Made by a program: the position numbers and the translations under genes. The notes under the pieces were generated by a model. The model did no database searches. It was not told the origin of the DNA and saw only the letters and a program-made list of their open reading frames with translations. Source: Clostridia bacterium (GTDB lineage Bacteria; Bacillota_A; Clostridia; Oscillospirales; CAG-272). From it: a stretch of DNA of 10,992 nucleotides. The stretch is taken from the NCBI GenBank assembly GCA_017408625.1, contig JAFQUG010000362.1, forward strand, positions 1 through 10,992, read 5' to 3'. How positions within the stretch are numbered: the stretch's first letter is position 1; every line of letters starts with the position of its first letter. Positions 6,583-10,992 of this stretch are shown here, in pieces.

Positions 6583-7206
6583 ATGAACAAAAGAATACTT
6601 ACGGGTGGCGTGATATTGCTTTGCATACTGGCCTTGATCAGTGTACTGCCCGTGCACGGAGAGCAGGAAATTTACGACAGTGTGGTCAGGTTGCATGTGC
6701 TGGCCAATTCGGACAGCGACGAGGATCAGGCACTCAAGCTGCAGGTGCGCGATGAGATTTTGCGCGTCACGGAGCCCTTGCTCAAGGATTGCACCGACCG
6801 CGGGCGTGCCATTGAGATCCTGCAAGAGCACACGGATGAGCTGCAGGCAGCGGCGCAGGCGGTTGTGTACGAGAAAGGGTACGATTATCCCGTCACGATC
6901 CTGCTCGGGGAAGAGGATTATCCTACGCGCAGCTATGAAAATTGCTGCTTCCCGAGCGGCAGATACGTGTCATTGCGCGTATGCATCGGAGAGGCCGAAG
7001 GGCAGAATTGGTGGTGCGTGCTGTTCCCACCGCTTTGTCTGTCTGCCGCGAGTGCCGAGGATGAGGATGACAATGAGGATGCCTTTATCTCGGTAGGCCT
7101 GACCGGGGAGCAGTACAAGGTGATCACACAGACCGATAACGTCAAATACCGCATCAGATTCAAGATCCTGGAGGCGGTGCAAGAGCTGATCGGAAAACGA
7201 AATTAA
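6583..7206 (+). CDS. spoIIR: Stage II sporulation protein R (SpoIIR)
   Basis: A 207-residue protein from ATG 6583, with GGGAAGG (6568-6574) 8 bases upstream. Residues 5-24 form a membrane/signal segment. The family core is clear: VRLHVLANSDSDEDQALKLQ (from about residue 35), FPSGRYVSLRVCIGEAEGQ (about 123-141) and NWWCVLFPPLC (142-152). SpoIIR is made in the forespore under SigmaF and exported. It triggers the SpoIIGA protease in the mother cell to process pro-SigmaE, linking the two compartments. An acidic run, SAEDEDDNEDA (about 157-167), sits between the WWC motif and the conserved C-terminal part; such linkers vary in this family. The gene marks the organism as an endospore former or a recent descendant of one. 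It ends at a strong terminator. Confidence 0.95.
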   Translation: MNKRILTGGVILLCILALISVLPVHGEQEIYDSVVRLHVLANSDSDEDQALKLQVRDEILRVTEPLLKDCTDRGRAIEILQEHTDELQAAAQAVVYEKGYDYPVTILLGEEDYPTRSYENCCFPSGRYVSLRVCIGEAEGQNWWCVLFPPLCLSAASAEDEDDNEDAFISVGLTGEQYKVITQTDNVKYRIRFKILEAVQELIGKRN

Positions 7207-7210
7207 ATAA

Positions 7211-7243
7211 TAAAAAAGCACGTGCGCAGCACGTGCTTTTTTA
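7211..7243. terminator. Bidirectional rho-independent terminator
   Basis: GCACGTGC (7218-7225), loop GCA (7226-7228) and GCACGTGC (7229-7236) are flanked by A6 (7212-7217) and T6 (7237-7242). Either strand therefore gives a GC stem followed by a U run. It lies between the converging ends of spoIIR (stop 7206) and the small - strand gene (stop 7255) and should serve both. Confidence 0.95.
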
Positions 7244-7254
7244 TTGCTTTGAAA

Positions 7255-7548
7255 TTATTCCTCAGTAGTCAGGATCTCGAGATCAGCACCGTTTTCCTCG
7301 AAGCTCAGCTCCTCGGGAATTTCGTAGCTGTCGTCAACCTCGATCTCAACGTTCTTCTTTCTCTGCAGCTTAGCCTTCATGTTCTTAGCCACAGCAACGC
7401 TCTTGTCCTTGATGCGGATAGCGGTTGCCTTGATCTTATGTCTGTTCTGGATCGCAAAGATGATACCTGCGGTCAGAGCAGCAGCAGAAACGGCACTGAT
7501 GATGGCAGTGAGAACGATTGCACCGGTGTTATTGTTGTTGTTATCCAT
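7255..7548 (-). CDS. 97-residue single-TM protein, function unknown
   Basis: The best start is the ATG whose complement is at 7546-7548, preceded in transcript direction by AAAGGAGC with ideal spacing. The longer start at 7599 would lie upstream of the predicted transcription start. The product begins MDNNNNNTGA and has a membrane segment at about residues 10-33. A strongly basic region follows (about 36-65, rich in Lys/Arg), then a very acidic tail (about 68-97, ending LTTEE). This gives three sharply different charge zones. By the positive-inside rule, the basic region and tail should be cytoplasmic with the short Asn-rich N-terminus outside. I do not recognise the family. It is transcribed alone from its own promoter and ends in the shared terminator. 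Confidence 0.8.
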   Translation of the reverse strand: MDNNNNNTGAIVLTAIISAVSAAALTAGIIFAIQNRHKIKATAIRIKDKSVAVAKNMKAKLQRKKNVEIEVDDSYEIPEELSFEENGADLEILTTEE

Positions 7549-7563
7549 GGTTTGCTCCTTTCG

Positions 7564-7584
7564 TTCCGTGCACAAGTCACGGAA
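7564..7584 (-). promoter_or_regulatory. Leader hairpin just upstream of the 97-residue gene
   Basis: TTCCGTG (7564-7570) and CACGGAA (7578-7584) form a perfect 7-bp dyad around a 7-base loop. It lies between the predicted transcription start (about 7595) and the ribosome binding site (about 7555-7561), filling much of a leader of about 47 bases. It could affect message stability or translation. It has no T run in the transcript and is not a terminator. Confidence 0.45.
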
Positions 7585-7601
7585 AATGGTGATACACATT
7601 T

Positions 7602-7630
7602 AATATACCACAAAAATTCCATTTGTGCAA
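7602..7630 (-). promoter_or_regulatory. SigA-type promoter for the 97-residue gene
   Basis: On the - strand, TTGCAC (complement of 7625-7630) and TATATT (complement of 7602-7607) are separated by 17 bases, with an extended TGG just before the -10. Predicted transcription start is near 7595. The rest of the gap from 7549 to 7774 is AT-rich and holds the opposing promoter for the downstream + strand gene. Confidence 0.75.
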
Positions 7631-7711
7631 TGGGTTTTTCTGCAAATTCACAAATTGTTTATTCTTGGTGAAAAAAACTCACATTTTTGGCGGGAAATGA
7701 ACGCATTTTCC

Positions 7712-7740
7712 TTGATTATCCCCCCTTTTTATGATACAAT
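7712..7740 (+). promoter_or_regulatory. SigA-type promoter for the dus-HAD pair
   Basis: TTGATT (7712-7717), a 17-base spacer and TACAAT (7735-7740) with extended TGA (7732-7734). The -10 region TGATACAAT is identical to that of the rbfA promoter. Transcription should start near 7747, about 28 bases before the dus start codon. Confidence 0.8.
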
Positions 7741-7774
7741 GAAGTATACATAATTCAGAAACTAAGGATGACAC

Positions 7775-8734
7775 ATGAAATATTATCTTGCCCCCATGGA
7801 GGGCCTGACGGACAGCGTCTATCGCACGCTGCACCATGAGTATTTTGGAGGGATCGATCGCTACTATACGCCGTTTTTCTCGCCTACCGAGGTGCACAGG
7901 CTGACGCCGCGCGAGCTGCGTGAGCTGGATCCGGCAAACAACCCCGCACCCACCGTGCCGCAGCTGCTTTGCAAGAATGCGGACGATTTTCTTTGGATGG
8001 CGGAGCAGATCGCTGCCTTTGGATATACTGAGGTCAATCTCAATCTCGGTTGCCCCTCGGGCACTGTGACCTCAAAGAAGAAGGGAGCGGGCATGCTTGC
8101 CGACACCGACGCACTGGACGCGTTTTTGGAGCGCGTGTTTGCTGCTTGCCCCATCGATATCTCAATCAAAACGCGCATTGGATATCAGGACGTGGGGGAG
8201 TTGCCCGAGCTGTTGGAGATATTTGGTCGATATCCCATCTGTGAGCTGATCGTGCACCCGCGCACGGGCAAGGAAATGTACCGCGGCGTGCCGCATCTCA
8301 ATGCCTACGATTCCGTTTGCGCCAACATGGAAATTCCCTTGTGCTATAACGGAAACGTGAGCACACGCGCGGATGCTGCGTATATTGCCGAACGCTTTCC
8401 CAAAACAGAGGCCATCATGATCGGCAGAGGGCTTTTGCAGAATCCCGCGCTGCTCTCGGACAAGAAGGTCACGCGCGTGCTGATGCGCGATTTTCACGAG
8501 CAGCTGCTGGGGCGTTACCGCGTCGTACTCGGCAGCGATCACGCTGTGGCAGGTCGCATGAAGGAGATCTGGCTTTTGATGAGCAGCATGTTTGAGACCG
8601 ATAAAAAATACGTCAGAAGATTACAGCAGAGCAGGGATCTGTCCGAGCTGAACGGCGCGGTCATGGCCATGATCTGCGAGCTGCCGCTCAGACGCCCCGA
8701 AGAATTTGATCAGAGATCCGATTCGTTATTCTGA
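7775..8734 (+). CDS. tRNA-dihydrouridine synthase (Dus family)
   Basis: A 319-residue protein from ATG 7775, with AAGG (7764-7767) 7 bases upstream. It opens with YYLAPMEGLTDSVYR, the FMN-binding start of Dus enzymes. The catalytic motif is NLNLGCPSG (Cys93 as general acid), followed by KKKGAGML. ISIKTRIGY (about 127-135), LIVHPRTGKEMYRG (about 159-172) and CYNGNVSTRADA give the conserved Lys, His-Arg and Asn-Gly positions, and MIGRGLLQNP closes the flavin site. The enzyme reduces specific uridines in tRNA to dihydrouridine with NADPH and FMN. Assignment to DusB or another bacterial subgroup is uncertain, since the catalytic loop GCPSGTVTSKK differs from the GCPxxKVxxK form common in DusB, so no symbol is given. 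It is first of a two-gene unit with the HAD phosphatase 26 bases downstream. Confidence 0.93.
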   Translation: MKYYLAPMEGLTDSVYRTLHHEYFGGIDRYYTPFFSPTEVHRLTPRELRELDPANNPAPTVPQLLCKNADDFLWMAEQIAAFGYTEVNLNLGCPSGTVTSKKKGAGMLADTDALDAFLERVFAACPIDISIKTRIGYQDVGELPELLEIFGRYPICELIVHPRTGKEMYRGVPHLNAYDSVCANMEIPLCYNGNVSTRADAAYIAERFPKTEAIMIGRGLLQNPALLSDKKVTRVLMRDFHEQLLGRYRVVLGSDHAVAGRMKEIWLLMSSMFETDKKYVRRLQQSRDLSELNGAVMAMICELPLRRPEEFDQRSDSLF

Positions 8735-8760
8735 AAACAAAAAGAAAGAGTGATTAAGCT

Positions 8761-9417
8761 ATGTTAAAAGCATTGATATTTGATTTGGACGGCACGCTGG
8801 CGCACACGCTGCCCGCCATTGCCGAGGGCATGAATCTTGCGCTTGCCGAGCTGGGATATCCGCAGATCGACCAGGCTCGGGTGTATGAATTCATCAATCT
8901 CGGTGCGCGGGATTATGCCAAAATGGCTCTCCCGTTGGAGTACCGCGAGGACGATGCGCGCATTGATGCGCTGTACGCCGCCTACAACCGCAATTATGCG
9001 AGGGTGTATATGCATACCGATACCACCTACGACGGCATCCCCCAAATGATCGCATACCTGAAAGGGAAGTACCCCATGGCGGTCAACTCCAACAAGCAGG
9101 ATGAGTTCGTCAAGGCACTTGTGGCGCAGCTGTTTCCGGATGGCACGTTTGTCGCTGCCGAGGGATTTTGCACACATCGCGCTCCCAAGCCCGACCCGGC
9201 AGTGCCGCTGCAGCTGGCTGCGCTGATGGGTGTAACTCCCGAGGAATGCGCCTATATCGGAGACAGTGACGTGGACGTCAGAACCGCTATCAACGCGGGC
9301 ATGCATGCCATTGACGTCTGCTGGGGCTATCGTCCCGAGTCGGTGTTGTACGACATTGGTGCAGAGAAGGTCGCACACACACCCGAAGAATTGATCAAAA
9401 TGATAGAAAATACCTGA
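8761..9417 (+). CDS. HAD-superfamily phosphatase, phosphoglycolate-phosphatase-like
   Basis: A 218-residue protein from ATG 8761, typical in length for Gph/PpaX-type HAD hydrolases. Motif I is FDLDGTL (nucleophile Asp8, acid/base Asp10), with a helical cap at about 16-85. Motif II is NSN (Ser110), motif III Lys143 in APKPDP, and motif IV GDSDVD (Asp168 and Asp172). All catalytic residues are present, so it should be an active Mg-dependent phosphatase. Phosphoglycolate and other small phosphomonoesters are the usual substrates; the sequence does not decide. The site before the start is a weak AAGAGTGA, so translation may depend on coupling with the dus gene 26 bases upstream. A terminator follows. 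Confidence 0.88.
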   Translation: MLKALIFDLDGTLAHTLPAIAEGMNLALAELGYPQIDQARVYEFINLGARDYAKMALPLEYREDDARIDALYAAYNRNYARVYMHTDTTYDGIPQMIAYLKGKYPMAVNSNKQDEFVKALVAQLFPDGTFVAAEGFCTHRAPKPDPAVPLQLAALMGVTPEECAYIGDSDVDVRTAINAGMHAIDVCWGYRPESVLYDIGAEKVAHTPEELIKMIENT

Positions 9418-9424
9418 CAACCTC

Positions 9425-9468
9425 GGCAAAGACGGCAGTCCTGAAACAGCTGCCGTTTTTGCTTTGCC
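9425..9468 (+). terminator. Rho-independent terminator with nested stems
   Basis: The inner stem ACGGCAG (9432-9438) pairs with CTGCCGT (9450-9456). It is extended inside by CTG/CAG around an AAA loop after a 2-base bulge, and T5 (9456-9460) follows. An outer stem GGCAAAG (9425-9431) can pair with CTTTGCC (9462-9468), enclosing the T run. It begins 7 bases after the HAD stop codon. Confidence 0.85.
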
Positions 9469-9510
9469 AAACTCCCATCATTCTCATGAAAAATTGCACT
9501 TTGAAAGGAT

Positions 9511-9556
9511 ATATATTTTCGTTGTTTTCACCAAAAGTGAAAAATCGGGAATATAT
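9511..9556. repeat. Nested inverted repeats upstream of the RDD gene
   Basis: The inner arms TTTTCAC (9525-9531) and GTGAAAA (9537-9543) flank CAAAA. The outer arms ATATATT (9511-9517) and AATATAT (9550-9556) are also exact complements. The structure ends 14 bases before the -35 box of the RDD promoter, so it may be a regulator site or an AT-rich upstream element. The rest of the 9469-9672 gap shows no gene. Confidence 0.45.
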
Positions 9557-9570
9557 TATTGAAAAAAGTG

Positions 9571-9599
9571 TAGACTTTTGTCGCTTGATGTGGTATGAT
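9571..9599 (+). promoter_or_regulatory. Probable SigA-type promoter for the RDD gene
   Basis: TAGACT (9571-9576), a 17-base spacer and TATGAT (9594-9599) with an extended TGG directly before it. Transcription would start near 9606, giving a leader of about 67 bases. Confidence 0.65.
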
Positions 9600-9672
9600 A
9601 ATGTAGTATGGGTCTGTGTGGCCATTTGCGCTCTATGGATACAAGAAATCAGGGAAAGGACGGTGTCGGAAT

Positions 9673-10461
9673 ATGATTTACGATCTGCAAAAGGCAAGCT
9701 TGTGGAAAAGAATTTCCGCATTCCTTTTTGATGTGATTATTTTTGTCATATTGGCTGTCGGTATCGCTGCCTTGATGTCTGCTGTGCTGGATTACGACCG
9801 TCATATGGACTTTATCGAAGAAAGAAAAAATGCGCACGTCACAGCGTGCGAGGATGCATATGAGCAATTACACGGTAAGCGCTGCGAGCTGGATCTGAGC
9901 GTTGCTTACGAGGAGATGTCCGAGGATCAAAAAGAAATCTACGACATGGTGGACAAGGCGCTTGCTGAGGATGACGATCTGGCCATTACCTACGTGCTGC
10001 TTCTCAACTTTACGTTGATCATGCTGGTGGTTTCGGTTATCGTGTCGTATGCGATTCTGGAGTTTGCCGTGCCCATGTTCTTCAAAAACGGTCAGACGCT
10101 TGGAAAGAAGATGTTCGGCATCGGTGTCATGCGTACCAATTCGGTCAGAGCGACCCCCTTGGCACTCTTTATTCGCGTATTGTTTGGAAAATGCACCATC
10201 GAGACGCTGCTGCCGCTCTTCCTTGTGGTGATGATGTTCTTTGGTATCATCGGCATCGTAGGACCTATCGTGATCCTCGGTCTTTTGGTGCTTGAGATCA
10301 TTTGTGTGTGCGCGACTCGTACCAATTCTGCCATCCACGACCTGATCTCGGATACCGTGGTGGTCGATATGTCTACACAGATGATTTTTGAGAGCGAGCA
10401 GGCACTCATTGATTACAAAAAGAAAATTCACGAGCAGGAAGTTGCAAATTCTCACTATTGA
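9673..10461 (+). CDS. RDD-family membrane protein
   Basis: The chosen start is ATG 9673, giving 262 residues and starting MIYDLQKASLWKR. AAAGGA (9655-9660) lies 12 bases upstream, rather far. A GTG start at 9616 is in frame but has no site and adds a non-conserved extension. RDD hallmarks are Arg13 and Asp20 in WKRISAFLFDVIIF, the GQTLGKKMFGIGVMRT stretch (about 140-154) and Asp223 in AIHDLISDT. Membrane segments lie near 16-38, 105-132, 176-190 and 192-213. A hydrophilic, acidic region of about 65 residues (40-104) is inserted between the first two. RDD proteins are poorly defined; some act in ion or solute transport or membrane stress. The charged C-terminal tail (about 238-262) is probably cytoplasmic. 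The gene is likely transcribed alone from the promoter upstream. Confidence 0.85.
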   Translation: MIYDLQKASLWKRISAFLFDVIIFVILAVGIAALMSAVLDYDRHMDFIEERKNAHVTACEDAYEQLHGKRCELDLSVAYEEMSEDQKEIYDMVDKALAEDDDLAITYVLLLNFTLIMLVVSVIVSYAILEFAVPMFFKNGQTLGKKMFGIGVMRTNSVRATPLALFIRVLFGKCTIETLLPLFLVVMMFFGIIGIVGPIVILGLLVLEIICVCATRTNSAIHDLISDTVVVDMSTQMIFESEQALIDYKKKIHEQEVANSHY

Positions 10462-10524
10462 TTTGGTTTTACAATAATTTGTCTATCAATAATAGTAAAT
10501 AATCACAAATGGAGGTTAGTTGAA

Positions 10525-10992
10525 ATGAAAGTTGAATTACGAAATCTAACGAAGATCTTCCCCAGCCGCAATAAAAAGGCAGGGGGCGAGGTGGTCGCCG
10601 TCAACGACTTTACCTTTGCCATTCCCGATGGGAAGCTCGTTGGACTTCTCGGCCCTTCCGGTTGCGGTAAGAGTACCACTCTTTACATGATCAGCGGCCT
10701 GCAGAAGCCCTCCGCGGGACAGATCTTCTTTGGAGACGAGGATGTAACTACACTTTCTCCCGAAAACCGCGGCGTTGGTCTGGTTTTCCAGAACTATGCG
10801 CTGTACCCCCACATGACTGTCAAGCAGAACATCATGTTCCCATTGCAGAACCTCAAGGGCAAGGACAAGATGAGCAAGGAAGCAATGCTGGAGCGTGCTT
10901 ACCAGGCTGCAAAGCTTGTGCAGATCGAGGATCTGATGGACCGTAAGCCCAGTGAAATGTCGGGCGGTCAGCAGCAGAGAGTTGCGATCGCA
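10525..10992 (+). CDS. Sugar ABC importer ATPase, MsmK/UgpC/MalK type (3' end outside window)
   Basis: ATG 10525 follows GGAGG (10511-10515) by 9 bases, and the frame is open to the right edge (156 codons). Motifs in order are Walker A GPSGCGKST (residues 43-51), a Q-loop FQNYALYPHMTV (Gln89) and the ABC signature MSGGQQQRVAIA (145-156). The ALYPHMTV segment and the signature are typical of the carbohydrate-uptake CUT1 ATPases. Walker B and the C-terminal regulatory domain lie beyond the window. A short Lys/Gly-rich insertion (SRNKKAGGE, about 14-22) follows the first strand. No permease or binding-protein gene precedes it, which fits the multitask MsmK/MsmX ATPases that energise several sugar importers. 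What follows is unseen. The 63-base gap before it is AT-rich with no clear promoter. Confidence 0.9.
   Translation, partial: MKVELRNLTKIFPSRNKKAGGEVVAVNDFTFAIPDGKLVGLLGPSGCGKSTTLYMISGLQKPSAGQIFFGDEDVTTLSPENRGVGLVFQNYALYPHMTVKQNIMFPLQNLKGKDKMSKEAMLERAYQAAKLVQIEDLMDRKPSEMSGGQQQRVAIA

Noticed and set aside
7255..7599. Longer start (114 residues) for the - strand small gene
   Set aside because: The extra codons cover the ribosome binding site and leader hairpin, and the start at 7599 lies upstream of the transcription start predicted from the promoter at 7602-7630.
9616..9672. GTG start extending the RDD protein by 19 residues
   Set aside because: There is no ribosome binding site before it, it sits about 10 bases from the predicted transcription start, and the extension is not RDD-like.
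9459..9731. 90-codon + strand ORF across the terminator and RDD leader
   Set aside because: It starts inside the terminator T run, has no ribosome site, and overlaps the RDD start in another frame.
10468..10496. Possible promoter TTTACA with an AT-rich -10 before the ABC ATPase
   Set aside because: No -10 at 16-18 base spacing matches more than about half of the consensus, so I could not support it.
1..10992. tRNA, rRNA, CRISPR arrays, insertion sequences or prophage genes
   Set aside because: I saw no cloverleaf-type sequence, regularly spaced repeats, transposase motifs or terminal repeats anywhere in the window.

Overview
The window looks like chromosome of a spore-forming, low-to-mid GC Clostridia-type bacterium (Firmicutes). 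The evidence is a clear spoIIR sporulation gene, strong AGGAGG-type ribosome binding sites, SigA-like promoters with extended -10 boxes, and an MsmK/UgpC-type sugar ABC ATPase. A gut commensal is a reasonable guess but cannot be proven from this sequence.

Left part (1-6034), a glycan or glycoside catabolic operon on the + strand. It starts with the 3' part of a GH123-like/DUF4091 glycoside hydrolase that runs off the left edge. Next is an unlisted 41-residue hydrophobic ORF with its own GGAGG site, followed by a perfect 10-bp hairpin. Then comes a 1000-residue ORF joining a 12-TM MFS/GPH-type sugar transporter to a complete GH2 glycosidase. The last gene is an SGNH-type, sialate O-acetylesterase-like hydrolase. 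Neither the transporter-hydrolase fusion nor the esterase has a visible secretion signal. Together they suggest import of an acetylated oligosaccharide or glycoside, with hydrolysis and deacetylation in the cytoplasm. The transporter-GH2 fusion is the most unusual item. Its junction also contains a stop/Shine-Dalgarno/start-like string in a neighbouring frame, so a single missing base could mimic or explain the fusion.

Middle part (6035-7254), housekeeping and sporulation. rbfA (30S maturation) sits behind its own strong promoter, and spoIIR (forespore signal for pro-SigmaE processing) follows it. A symmetrical bidirectional terminator separates spoIIR from a convergent 97-residue single-TM protein of unknown function on the - strand. 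That gene has a well-formed promoter and a hairpin in its short leader.

Right part (7549-10992). From a divergent intergenic region run a tRNA-dihydrouridine synthase and a HAD-family phosphatase, ending in a rho-independent terminator. A 255-bp regulatory gap with nested dyads and a promoter precedes an RDD-family membrane protein. The window ends inside a sugar-importer ABC ATPase, which could serve other transporters elsewhere in the genome. No tRNA, rRNA, CRISPR array, insertion sequence or prophage signal was seen.
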